Origin: Neckera pumila
Taxonomy: Eukaryota > Streptophyta > Bryopsida > Hypnales > Neckeraceae
Direction of reading: 5' to 3'
Assembly: GCA_963969595.1 (NCBI GenBank)
Contig: OZ018417.1
Span: 1,366,501-1,430,500 of the forward strand
Length of the DNA: 64,000 nucleotides
The notes beneath the pieces were generated by a model. It was given only the letters and a program-made list of their open reading frames with translations. It was not told the DNA's origin and searched no databases. The stretch's first letter is position 1, and each line of letters starts with the position of its first letter. Position numbers and translations under genes: made by a program. Below, piece by piece: positions 23,831 through 34,309 of the stretch.

Positions 23831-24569
23831 TGGGATCCATTCAATCTCTTCCGGTAAGGTAGATAAACTGCAAATGCTCGCTCCATATAATGTAGTGACA
23901 CATTGAATTGACGGACTGTCATGTTCTCACTCCGTCTGACAACGATTTGGATCCCAAACTCAAAATAGAAACCGACTCTCAAGTGCAAACAGCAATGTCA
24001 GTCTTTGAACATGATTTCTTGAGCATTTTGGGACGAATTTGAGGTGAATTATTGTGTCAATTTCATGTTTGTTGTTACGCAACAACTGACCGTGGACATT
24101 GTCATGGCTCCGTCATTAGCATAATCAGTAGTGTGGGACCACTCGGACGGGCATGATCAGCAAGGCTGGGTCAATGCCAGCAGTGGCGACCACGAAATCA
24201 GGAATTCAGGACGGAGTTCAGGAAGGACTTTCAGTTGGATTTCTTTTTATTTTTGATATTTTTCTTTCCACTTTTCTTTCACACTTTTGGCCTACATTGG
24301 AAATCTTTCCATGGATTGAAGGTACTCCGTAATTATTACGGCAATCAGTCTGGTGCTTTGTGCGTTTCGAAGTTTGGTGCAATTGGGGTGCAGGCGTGAG
24401 CATGCAAGGCTGCAAGAGGCGCCTGTCAGAGATTGATGAGTGCGGGATTGAGGGAACTGAAGATGCCGCCGTGGGTACCGGCGCTTCTTCGACTGGGGTT
24501 GGACCACGCTAAATTTGGCCTCCGCTTTTCACGACTTGGGTAAAAACGCCACTTTTTCTGCTCCTACTG

Positions 24570-25297
24570 AGGTGGATACCCTTAAAACTGCCATTTTTTG
24601 GTGCTGTGCCTAGTTGTTATTATTAGACTGGTCATATTTTCATATTTTCTTGTTGCCAAGTGAAAGGGGTTTCCAACGTACTAAAGGACGTAAAATTTGG
24701 ATACCATACACAAAACTTACGAAGGGTCAAAGTTCTTTTTTTGGTAGAGTTTCTAAAATTGTTTCTTCTATGTAAGGTAAACCAACCCATTGTGGTCAAA
24801 CTTTGGAGTCTATTATCATGCCATTGTTGAAAGTTTTCAAATTTTTTCCCACATGAAGACAAGTATAAGAAATAGTGAGAGCAATTGAAATTGTATTTTC
24901 CAAACAAAGTATGAATTTGTTATGGAATTTTGAAGTGATTTGTCCAAAAGAGTCAGTAGTCTACCCCATAACCAACAAAAATTGTACCCAATATGCTCTT
25001 CGTAATCACTTAAAGTGGTTACAATAATTTCTAATGTAGAAGGCCATGAAAAGGGACTTCTTGCAATGATTTACACTAAAAAAGCAAGTGTTCCTAATGA
25101 GGTCACTAATCACTCCATTGGTGTTAGGTTAGACATTGATTGTGGCCAAAAAAATTGTCATGGGGTCATTAGGTGTCCACTATGGGTCATCTGACCACAA
25201 TGGGTTGGTTTACCTTAGGAACATATTGATTTTGGAGGTGTACATGGAGTGGCAATGGCGGGTTCAGGTCAGTGGCACATTTTTTGGGTGCCCATTT
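24570..25297 (+). mobile_element. C-family element (copy C1), interrupted by B2
   Basis: The left end AGGTGGATACCC and right end (complement of GGGTGCCCATTT) are inverted. Interior motifs such as AAGTGAAAG, TTGGATACCATA and GAAGGGTCAAAGT match C2 and the uninterrupted C3 (60804-61087). A B element is inserted at 24775. TA follows the right end; the left flank is TG, probably a mutated TA. Confidence 0.65.
24775..25215 (+). mobile_element. B-family TA-flanked element (copy B2)
   Basis: A 441 bp element with an almost perfect terminal inverted repeat of about 25 bp (AGGTAAACCAACCCATTGTG and its complement). It is flanked by TA (24773-24774 and 25216-25217) and inserted within C1. It is the best preserved B copy. 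It does not code for a protein. The TA target suggests a Tc1/mariner-type source. Confidence 0.85.
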
Positions 25298-25312
25298 TAG
25301 ATATTGTCCAAA

Positions 25313-26077
25313 TGAGGAATATATTTCATACGTACTAAATTTCATGACATTTGAAAATATGAGTCAAAAGTTAAAGATTATGTTATTTATTTTTTTTATA
25401 AATGGGCAGTCTGGCCAAATTTAAAAAATCACTTTTTTTAGAAACAAAAATTTAAAAATGGTTTTCTAGATTTTTGTATACTTCAAAAGCTTTGAATCAT
25501 TCCATTTTGATCAATGAGTCAAAAGTTACAAGGAATTTTTGTTTGCGGATAGTTATGGATTCTCAACTTTAAAAGAAACTTTGAAGTCCTTTATTTTATT
25601 TAATTTTCAATCTTTTTTGAAAAAAAAAAATCCTAAAATGCAGATTGTTTATTACAACATTGCAACCACTGGGATTGGCATTTTTCAATTCCTTAATTAA
25701 ATTCTTAACAATTTAATATTTTGAATCATTATCTACTACTATCTACTTACTATTCTTTTCCTGTATGTTGAATAATTCCAGATGTTGTGAAATTTTTCAA
25801 GCATTTGGAAAAAGAATCCAAAGAAGCACCACCATTTTGGACATTTTTTCATAGAAAAGTGAGCTTGTGAAGTGCAGCTGCCTTGTTTTTCGCAGGGCCA
25901 AAAAATTGATTTTAGTGAATTTGAATGCTAATATCTTGCAATCCACACGGTGGAAATTTCTGAAATTTTTACCACATGTTCTCAAGTCATAATACTACAA
26001 GATCCTATGGTTACATATGTCCAAAAATGGCATTTTTTGAGCGTTTTTGGTGAAAGCATAGTCATAGAATTTAGGGG
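25313..26077 (+). mobile_element. P-family element, left end missing
   Basis: The interior and right end match the 0.92 kb P elements at 32625 and 50090: GAGTCAAAAGTT twice, AGTGCAGCTGCC, 'GTTACAT.TGTC', 'GGTGA.A.CATAGTCAT', then the terminal TTTAGGGG and TTAA (26078-26081). About 150 bp of the left part is absent. The homology starts abruptly at AGGAATAT just after C1. Confidence 0.75.
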
Positions 26078-26404
26078 TTAATCCTGAAAATTCTTATATA
26101 TTTAGAGGCCCATCTTTTATGAGTTGATGAGTTTATAGGTGATCACCTATGATCACCTTATGAATTTATCATAAAAGATCACTCTAAAGAGAAAATAATT
26201 GGATCAAAAGGGATAATTCATTCAAAAGGATTTCAAAAAATCTTCCAAGAAATATTTGATAAAAATACTCTGCATTCTTAGTGTCTAATATTCCTATAAT
26301 TCCTACAAACTCTTAGAATGGTATTGCTTTCTAATCAATGTATATGATGTAGATGAATATTGCATGTTACATACATATTTTGTATATTGTATTCATGTAG
26401 ACTA

Positions 26405-26970
26405 GTGTGACCCTGTGCCGTTGGCCCAATTTTCATCTACTCCCGGTTCCATTCCTGGTTCTACTTCCAATTCTACTCCCAGTTCTACTCCCGGTTCCAC
26501 TCCCAATACCAAGAACGCCACCAAAATCAAAGTAAAAGTAATTTTCTAATTTTTTAATCAATAAATACTTTGAAATTCAATAACTTTTGCACCACCGCTC
26601 CAAATGCCACGAAACCAAGCCGGTGCACCCCTCCTCGGCGAGAGCTTTCCGACGGTACCAAGCATGCGGCCGGAGGACGCTTCGTTAGGAAGTTGTCCAC
26701 GCTACAAACAAAACAAAACAAAACAAAACAAAACAAAACAAAACAAAACAAAACAAACAAACAAACAAACAAACAAACAAACAAACAAACAAACAAACAA
26801 ACAAACAAACAAACAAACAAACAAACAAACAAACAAACAAACAAACAAACAAACAAACAAACAAACAAACAAACAAACAAACAAACAAACAAACAAACAA
26901 ACAAACAAACAAACAAACAAACAAACAAACAAACAAACTCATTTAAGATATTGATGAATGTAATCAGTGT
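26405..26970 (+). repeat. Dispersed repeat F, copy 2
   Basis: Contains 'GACTAGTGTGACC.TGTGCCG' at the start, then several diverged short repeats of the type TTCTACTCCC.GTTC, then 'GCGAGAGCTTTCCGACGGTA', the large AAAC tract, and a downstream block CTCATTTAAGATATTGATG that matches those after the tracts in copies 1 and 3. Confidence 0.6.
26704..26938 (+). repeat. Compound microsatellite (AAAAC)n to (AAAC)n, 235 bp
   Basis: About nine AAAAC pentamers are followed by about 46 AAAC tetramers without interruption. The open frames reading NKQT on one strand and LFVC on the other are artefacts of the 12-base period. Confidence 0.97.
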
Positions 26971-27229
26971 AGTAGAAATTGTTTCCATTTCTTGAGGCTC
27001 AAAATAAATAAAATAAAAGACTGCAACTAAAAGCATATTGTTGTTTAGCCACAAAAAGATGGACCTATGAACATGTTTCTAAGCTTCTTCTCTGCATTTT
27101 GTAACAACATATGAATGAATTTTTTCTATTTATTTTTTAGAGATGTAATTACACGTCATCTACAAGTCATTAAAATTGCAGATTTTTTGTGAATACTTGA
27201 AATTATCATGAAATTTTTTAGAAAAAAAG

Positions 27230-27400
27230 TGATAAAAATGAGGTTAAATACAATGTTTGAAAACAATTAAATTTTTTCCGAGATGTATAATATTGTGTAG
27301 AACATCATGGTATAAATCAATTTACCATTTCATTTTAAATTTAGAAGCCAACACTCCATCGACCCAAAATTCAAATTGTAATCAAATCAAAATTTCAAAT
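27230..27400 (-). repeat. Dispersed repeat D, inverted copy
   Basis: Matches, in complement, the D block seen at 29776, 43065 and 62030. Shared motifs here include 'GTAGAACAT.ATGGT' and 'AAATTCAAATTG'. Same-strand relatives occur at 55160-55330 and 57330-57460. Confidence 0.5.
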
Positions 27401-27474
27401 CATACTAGAAAATAGGCTTTATCCTGAAATGACATTGAAGACTAGTTGTGTTGTGTCCTTTGGATGATTTCATG

Positions 27475-27760
27475 AGGACTAGTGTATCATGTGCCGTTGT
27501 CACAATATCATAAAATAAAAAGTAAAAATAAGTAATTCTTTTATATAATATAAGATCCAAAAAAATTTCAAAAATCCATAACTATCACACCCTCTAAATG
27601 CCACAAAATTTAAAGCCCATGCACTCCTCGCCGATAGCTTTTCTGACGGTACTAAGAACGCGACCAAGGGACTTACAATCCAGGAGATATCACTATAACA
27701 AACAAACAAAACAAACAAAATAGCCTAACTGAAGGTAATTGAATGATGGAAAAAATAGCT
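27475..27760 (+). repeat. Dispersed repeat F, copy 3
   Basis: Shares ACTAGTGTATCATGTGCCGT, 'GCCGATAGCTTTTCTGACGG' and a short AAAC-rich tract (about 27699-27720), followed by 'CTAACTGAAGGTAATTGA' as in copy 1. Intergenic DNA around it (26970-28198) holds nothing else recognised. Confidence 0.6.
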
Positions 27761-28198
27761 TTCATCCAATTGGATGATTTATTTGAGTGTATAGTATAAG
27801 ATATTCCTTCATTATTGTATTTGTATTACATTATTGACTTTTCAAAAGAAGAAGATGCTTAAGCGTGAAATGACCAAGGCCTTTTTTGAGCTTCCAAGAA
27901 TTTGTCCTAAATTGAACACAAAATCAACATAGGAAAGAAAACACATAGGAAAAGAAAACACAACAATATCACTTATGGATTGAAAGATTATAATGTTTGA
28001 TCCTAAGGGTGTTAAAACTATGAAAGTGATTAGAAGTCTTTCAATTTTCTTTTTGCATGCAAAATCTACAAAATTAGTCACCAAATAAATATGAGGTTAA
28101 AGAGCCTATTATGTATAATCCCAATCAAATTATGGCTTTTCAAAATCTACTCAAAAAATTTTAAATTAATTTCTAATATGCTTTTTCTCAAAGATCTA

Positions 28199-28447
28199 CA
28201 CTAAATAGTGCAATTAGGTTGCCTTAACAACTAGGTTGCCTTACCTTAGGTAAATTGTCTTATGACTCAATGGTAGTATACATGGAGGCTCATGCAACTC
28301 TCTGGACCGGGCTTTGAACTAATGCATTAATCCTTGTCATACACATGGCTCTGGATTGAATGCATCATTGTACAACAAAAGTGAATATTTATATAGTGTG
28401 GATTATTGAGGTATTAGTGTGAAACAACCTAATTACACTATTTGGTG
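28199..28447. mobile_element. Foldback MITE, CACTAAATAGTG ends (M3)
   Basis: A 249 bp element with inverted ends CACTAAATAGTGCAATTAGG and, in complement, CACCAAATAGTGTAATTAGG. TA precedes the left end; the right flank is TC. The terminal hexamers resemble M1 and M2, suggesting a related TA family. The interior has A-box-like (TGACTCAATGGTAG) and B-box-like (GGGCTTTGAAC) sequences. Confidence 0.65.
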
Positions 28448-28844
28448 TCTTTGAGGCTCATTTCCAAGGTTCCTCACCATTATGGAAAGTCAAGATTGCA
28501 ATGGACACCCTTGCACAAAATCTTAAACAAGAAAATCACAACCAATCATTTTCAAGATCGGATTTTTAATGCTAAATCTAGGCTTCAAAAATATTTTTTT
28601 CAAAAAATATAAACCACTAAAAATAGCAACTTGGTTAGATTTTATTTAATTTCAAAGTATTGTCAACACCAAAATTTGGTGCCTTGGGCATTTAAGGGTT
28701 AATCCATGGATCACTTTTGAAGTATGTTTTGCCATTTTTTTATACTATATTCTTTATGTGAATTTTATCCATATAAAATATATTTTATGAATTTAAGTAT
28801 AATAAATATTAATATTATGAAATTAAGTTTATCAAGTGCAATTT
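28448..28844. other. AT-rich intergenic DNA, nothing recognised
   Basis: No gene or repeat with definable ends was found between MITE M3 and the next P element. Confidence 0.4.
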
Positions 28845-28848
28845 TTAA

Positions 28849-29772
28849 CCCCTAAAGGTCAGAAATTATGTTTTCACCAAAAACACTCTCAAACTGCCAT
28901 TTGTAGTACAAGTACCAAATTTTAGAAAAAAAAACATTTTTCGGATACATGTAACCATAGGATCTTGTATTAAACTTGTTTGAGAATATGTAGAAAAAAT
29001 TTCAGAATTTTCCACCATGTAGATTGCAAGATATTAGCATTTGAATTGACAAAAACCCTTTTTTTGGCCTTGCAAGAAACCGGGCAGCTGCACTTCACAA
29101 GGTCACATTTAAATGAAAAAAAGGCCAAAATGATGATTACTCCTTGGATTTATTCTTCAAAGCAAGTTGGATACATACTTGAAAAATTTCAGACCATTTG
29201 GAATTGTACAACATTTAGGAAAAAAATAGGTTGTAGAAAGAAGTAGAGAATGATTCAAAACACTAAAGTGTTAAGAATTTAATTATGGAACTGAAAAATG
29301 TCAATTCCAACGGTTATAATGTTGTAATAAACAATATACATCCTATGCTTTTATTTTCTTCAAAAAGTATTGAAAATTGAGTTAAATAAAGGACTTCAAA
29401 GTTTATTTTAGAGTAAGGAATCTATAACTGCCCGCAAACTAGAACACTTCATAATTTTCATCTCATAAATCAAAATGGATTAATTCAAAGCTTTACATGT
29501 GTATATAAATCTAGAGAACCAATTTTAGATTTTTATTTATTTTTAAAGTGATTTTTCAGAAATTTTTTGAGTTGCCCTCTGCCCGTTGAAAATGACATAT
29601 CATTCAATAACTTTTTAACTATGTAGTCAAAAGTTATGAAATTTGTTGGGCCTTAAAGCTACTCCTTGGGCACACGTCATGTAAAATTTTGAAGAAATAA
29701 TAAAATTTGTATTCGTAGTGAGCTGCCCAAAATTGCTATGCTGTCAAAAAACGCCATTTGGTCCTTTAAAGG
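28849..29772 (-). mobile_element. P-family element, 924 bp, reverse orientation
   Basis: Left flank TTAA (28845-28848), left end CCCCTAAAGG, right end CCTTTAAAGG, right flank TTGA (a one-base change from TTAA). The order of internal modules is the reverse of the copy at 32625, so the element lies in the opposite orientation. Open frames inside (for example 28980-29246) are not conserved between copies. Confidence 0.8.
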
Positions 29773-29775
29773 TTG

Positions 29776-29960
29776 ATCCAATTGGAAAATTTGGAAAATT
29801 AGATATTTTATTGCAATTTGAACCTTAGTCCTATAACCTTAGTTTGTTGATTTTCTAATTTTAGAATGTCATGGTAACTTTTATTTATACCATAATGTTA
29901 TACACTATGATATGTACACCTATAGTAAAATTTTAGATTTTTTGAGCATATTTTAGATTT
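29776..29960 (+). repeat. Dispersed repeat D
   Basis: Shares with 43065-43260 and 62020-62230 the ordered motifs 'TATTTTATTGCAATTTGAA', 'TTGATTTTCTAATT', 'TAGAATG.CATGG', 'ACACCA.AATGTT' and 'AAATTT.AGATTTTTTGA'. Its class is not determined. Confidence 0.55.
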
Positions 29961-30202
29961 TCTTCACTTTTTTTTCAAAAAATTAACAACAATTTCAAAT
30001 TTTCACAAACAAATTGAAAATTTTATAACTCATAGAAGTCATTTGATTTTATCTATGAGAATCAATATAAAAAGATTTCATTCATAGATAAAATCTATAG
30101 TCTTTTAGCTTCATAGTCTTTTATACTATAAAAAAATTTCATTCATATGTAGTTGCAAAATGGCAATAAATATAGTAAAAGACTATGAAGCTTGAATCCA
30201 TG

Positions 30203-30461
30203 CAACTAGAAGAAAATTGCATTGTACTTGTCAAAAATTGCATTGTACACACATAAAAGTATGAAATCGGTTTTGTTGAGTTCCCCCTTTGTAACGCAAA
30301 ATTTTGCATTCTAACACAAAATTATGCGTTTTACTTGTCAAATTTTGAGTTGAAGGGAGAACTCAACAATATTGATTCCAATACTTTTTGTTGACAAACA
30401 ACGCAGATTTGATAAATAAAACGCAATTTTTGACAAGTTAAATGCAGTTTTCTTTTAGTCT
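30203..30461. mobile_element. Foldback MITE related to the CACTA-like element at 47686
   Basis: The ends CAACTAGAAGAAAATTGCAT and, in complement, GACTAAAAGAAAACTGCAT are inverted. Inner arms 'TTGTTGAGTTCCCCCTT' and 'AAGGGAGAACTCAACAA' also pair. The AACTAGAAGAAAA end resembles CACTAGAAGAAAA at 47686. The extreme terminal bases have diverged and no duplication is visible. Confidence 0.55.
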
Positions 30462-30493
30462 ATGGTCATATGGTCATGAACCTATCCTTTCAA

Positions 30494-30552
30494 GGTTAAT
30501 AAGCTTCATTTCAATAGCTAAGTTTGAATTCATGAAATGAAGCTTATTAACC
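30494..30552. repeat. Perfect 20 bp inverted repeat (hairpin)
   Basis: GGTTAATAAGCTTCATTTCA at 30494-30513 is matched exactly in complement at 30533-30552, with a 19-base loop. The half-site ATAAGCTTCATTTCATT recurs near 42491 without its partner arm. Confidence 0.85.
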
Positions 30553-30949
30553 ATGAATCATGAATTCCCCAAAAAATAAAATCCAACACTATTCATTGCA
30601 ACTTAGTTCAAGCAAAGCCTCCCAAAAATTAGAATGAACAAATATTTTTTTTTCCATCTTCAATGCCTCCCTAAAATCATTCAAAAGGCTCAAAATTTCC
30701 TCTCAAGTGTATTATAGTTAGAGTAGTGTTGTATTTGTTCCATGGTTGGAGGACATGATTATATTTTATTTCCACCATGTATAGATCATTGCAAAAAAAG
30801 CTTCCCTCAATTTAAGAGCAGTTACTTTTTATATTTCTCACATCCCCATATATATCAAGGTCTCTAAGTCCAAATATGGATTCAAGCTATTCAAGATTTC
30901 TTATCTTTAGTAAATAAAAGGTTTTCTTGTGCAAAACAACATTTAGAAA

Positions 30950-31165
30950 TGTTTTTGAGTTTTATCAACTATTTTCTTTTAATTTCTATATTGAACCATT
31001 TTTCCAAATACCGTGTTCAATTGTTTTTATTATTTTTTTACTATTTTTTAATTTATAGATTTTTTAACCGGATTCTTTTTTATGTTTGCAGTTTGCCACC
31101 AATTTTTTTCCCAATTCCATTGTTCTCTCTAAACATTGGTGCAACACTCATAACCCTACAAAAAT
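30950..31165 (+). repeat. Dispersed repeat E
   Basis: One of three copies (also about 48645-48835 and 63140-63345) sharing 'TTTTGAGTTTTA.CA.CT', 'TTCC.TATTGA.CCA', 'TTTTATAGATTTTT' and 'TTTTTCCCAATTCCA'. The 97-codon frame here is hydrophobic by base composition only and is not conserved. Confidence 0.5.
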
Positions 31166-31741
31166 CCACTAAAAAGGGGCTAAATGCGGTTCAAAATAGT
31201 GAAACAAGATTGCCCAATCTCCCAACATTAGAAAAAAAATGAGCCCTTAAAGGATTTGCTCTTCTTTGAATGTTCCCATCAATTGAACTCACAATCCCTT
31301 TTCAAGAATAGTAACCAAAATTAGAAAATATTAAAAAAATATAGTTAAAAATAATTTAAATAAAGATAAAAATAATTTTAAAATATTTAAATATAATTTT
31401 AAATATAGTTAAAAAATAATTTCAAAAATAGCAATCTGACATGGCATGAGATTAGATTTGAAATTTTTATAATTTTGTAATTATTTTTATATGAATTATT
31501 TTAAATATTTTCAAATTTTTTTGTTGAATTGTCTTACGCTAACTAGGCCCTGTGATTCACTTGTCGACTGATTTTTATTTTTTTTTCTGAAGGAGGGGCC
31601 AAAGACTCACAGCCTCTTGAAGGCTCGTTTTTTCCTAATGAAGTTACTTTAGAAGCCATCAAAGTCAACAAACATTTCTCCAAATATTTCCAGTTGTACA
31701 CATAGAGGTTTGTGAGTCCCAATTAAAACAATACCTAAGGT
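31166..31741. other. AT-rich intergenic DNA, nothing recognised
   Basis: Includes an A/T-only stretch at about 31325-31425 with repeated AAATATAATTTTAAA-like phrases. No gene is supported. Confidence 0.4.
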
Positions 31742-31745
31742 TTAA

Positions 31746-31975
31746 CCTCTAAAAGCCCATTGTTTTTTAGGAGACAAATGGGATTTTGGGCAGGTACCTA
31801 CAAGCTGAGTTTTTGTCATGATTTTTTGAAACTTTTTTCGAAGATAGAAAAACTACTAAGCTTTGTGGGAATATAATTTTTTTTAAACGGTGCCGGGAAA
31901 ATAAAGTTATGCCCAAATAAGCTCAAAATAACCTTTGAGATATAAAATAGAGGAAATAACCGGATTCTATTCTTG
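31746..31975 (+). mobile_element. P-family element, one end only
   Basis: TTAA (31742-31745) followed by CCTCTAAAAGCCCATTG and 'GGAGACAAATGGGATTTTGGGCAGGTACCT' modules (quoted in parts) matches the complement of the right end of the P copy at 58002-59028. Homology is lost after about 31975. Confidence 0.6.
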
Positions 31976-32620
31976 AAAAACCGGTTCAATTTGGCAATTC
32001 AAGGAAACTGGCCCGTAAAACTCAAAAAGTTTCCCGAACAGTGGTATGAGCAGTGTTTTTCTTTTGGACAAGTGTCGCCAGAAGTCTCCAAACGACTGGA
32101 GCAAATCTGGAGGGAGGGTGTCCGACAGGCTGAAATAGTCTGACAAGTGCGAAATTTCGCCCAAAAAAAACACGCTGGGTATGAGGGGAAGGGGCCAATT
32201 ATTTGTTTGGCAGTGCCTAATAACTGAATGTGGGGTGCGTGTCAGTCAGTCCTGTCAGTCTCACCAGCGATTGGCCCATTTGCTTTTCTTTTTCCGCGCT
32301 CAGTGTTTCCTAATCTGCAGCTCATTTGCAGCTGTCTACTGTAGCTAACTTGGCCCCTCGAAGGACGGGCCCGAGATCACTGATTTCAAGCCTCATTGTC
32401 CATCACCGACTCTGTTTTGCAACCAGATAGGAATAAAAAAATATAGGTTAAATTCTCAGAGATGAAATCGTATCATGTCTGCTAAAAAATCGTAAAGTTT
32501 TCAAATTTTTTTGGGGAAAATTTGAAATTATTGTGGATTTTTTAAGGTAAAAAAAGAAGAAAATTCATATCAAATACAAAATATACTCAAAAGATCTGAA
32601 ATTTTCACCATAGATGTATA
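31976..32620. other. Short unique GC-richer island between P elements
   Basis: About 32030-32430 is noticeably richer in G and C than its surroundings and contains no repeat seen elsewhere in the window. The minus-strand frame at 31967-32173 (68 codons) has no known motif. It could be a captured or ancestral unique segment. Confidence 0.35.
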
Positions 32621-32624
32621 TTAT

Positions 32625-33547
32625 CCCCTAAAGGACCAACATGTGTTTTTTGGCCGTATAGAAATTTTGGGCAGGTACGTGTGACTAGAGATATCCATAT
32701 TTGAGGCTGAAATTTTAATAGAAGGTGGGGGCAAGGAATATCTTCATGTGTACCAAGTTTCATGACATTTTGAAATACGAGTCAAAAGTTGTGACCTAAT
32801 ATGTTGCTTTTTTTCGTAACTGGGCAGTTTGGGCAGATCAGAAAAAATCATTTTTTCCAGAATTTTTTTTTGAAATTGGTTCTCTACATTTATATATACT
32901 TAAAAAGCTTTGATTCATTCCATTTCAATCAATGAGTCAAAAGTTATGAGGGTTTTTGTTTTGCGGGCAGTTATGGATTGTCTACTCTAAAAAAAAATTT
33001 AAAGTCATTTATTTAACTCAATTTTCAATATTTTTGGAAAAAAAATAAATCCTAGGATGTAAATTGATTATTACAACATTACAACCGTTGGGATTGGTAT
33101 TTTTAAATTCCATGATTAAAATTTTAACAATTTAGTATTTTGAATCATTTTCTACTTCTTTCTACTTACTATTTTTTTCCTATATGTTGTACAATTCCAA
33201 ATGATGTGAAATTTTTCAAGCATATAGACAACTTGTTTAGGAAACTGAATTCAAAGAAGCACCAGCTTTTTTGGCATTTTTTCATTGAAAAGTGAGCTTG
33301 CAAAGTGCAGCTGCCCGGTTTTTCGCAGGATTGAAAAAATGGTTTTCAAGACTTTGAATGCTTATATCTTATGATCCACACGGTGGAATTTTCTGAAATT
33401 TTTACCACATGTTTTCAAAATGTCATACTACAAGATCCTACGGTTACATGTGTCAAAAATTGTTTTTTTCCAAAATGTTGGTAGTTGTATTAGAAATGGC
33501 AGTTTTGGAGCGTTTTTGGTGAGAATATAGTCATGAAACTTTAGGGG
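32625..33547 (+). mobile_element. P-family element, 923 bp, flanked by TTAT
   Basis: The left end CCCCTAAAGGACCAACATGT and right end ACTTTAGGGG are flanked by TTAT on both sides (32621-32624, 33548-33551). Interior modules include TGGGCAGGTACGTG, two GAGTCAAAAGTT motifs about 155 bp apart, AGTGCAGCTGCCCGG, and GGCAGTTTTGGAGCG near the right end. It is non-autonomous, with no conserved frame. It ends 39 bp before the Helitron start. Confidence 0.88.
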
Positions 33548-33610
33548 TTATAGTAAAGAACATCATGGTTGAAACCAAAGTTACCATCATACTACTAAAA
33601 TCACAAGGTC

Positions 33611-33760
33611 CTCTGTAATGTCACATTTTTACAGTGTGTGATATTACAGAGTCCAGATCCCTCTGTAATATCACGTTTTAACACTGTGTGATATTACAGA
33701 GTTTCAAGAGCCACTGCGCCTCTGTAATATCACACAGTGTAAAAATGTGACATTACAAAG
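33611..33760. repeat. Three consecutive 41-base hairpins near the Helitron 5' end
   Basis: Hairpins at 33611-33651, 33661-33701 and 33720-33760 each pair CTCTGTAATATCAC with GTGATATTACAGAG (a few mismatches), around loops of about 12 bases. Single arms of the same sequence occur just inside H2 (near 41113) and H3 (near 41845), so the motif belongs to this Helitron family. Confidence 0.92.
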
Positions 33761-34207
33761 GTACAGTGATATTATGAAGGTTTAAGTTTTCTTGGCTTCA
33801 CACTTCATTTCACTTCTACGATTCTATGATTTTCTAAGTTTTGAGTATTTCCGATTCTAATGTGTTGTTCTTACTGTCAAATGATTTGAAACTTTTTTGA
33901 GATTGAAGCAATTTTGGTTTCCACAACAAAGTATTCACAAAGTCTTTGCAATTTGAGAAATTTGCATTTCAATTCTTCAATTTTAGTCACCATTGGTTGT
34001 GAAGGAAGAAATTGATCAAGTGGTGGTGTTCTTGAGCTCAACAATACCTCCAAGGTATCTTCTTTACATTTATTTTGAGCAAATTTAGAGTTCATATATA
34101 GAATGGTGGTTTGAACATTGAGTTTCATTTGAAAAATTTGAATGTCATTTAAGTTTCAATCTAATCTAACACAAGAGATTGATGTATTTAGACCCAAATT
34201 AGAGCAA

Positions 34208-34282
34208 TTGGAGTATTCTTGGAGTATTCTTGGAGCATTCTTGGAGCATTCTTGGAGCATTCTTGAAGCATTCTTGAAGCGT
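34208..34282 (+). repeat. 11 bp minisatellite in the Helitron
   Basis: About seven units of GGAGCATTCTT with T/C and G/A variants. Confidence 0.9.
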
Positions 34283-34309
34283 TTTAATCTAAGGTGAGTA
34301 GTATAAGCT

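Larger units (their letters stand above)
21616..24569. other. Moderately GC-rich region upstream of the membrane protein gene, no gene recognised
   Basis: The first few hundred bases are presumably the promoter and 5' UTR of the minus-strand gene. The remainder is built from local tandem duplications, annotated separately. The 94-codon plus-strand frame at 23622-23906 has no recognisable motif and overlaps a duplicated block. No RNA gene is seen. Confidence 0.45.

Noticed and set aside
26554..27054. Long open frames of repeated LFVC or NKQT
   Set aside because: They are translations of the AAAC microsatellite, whose 12-base period keeps all frames open; not genes.
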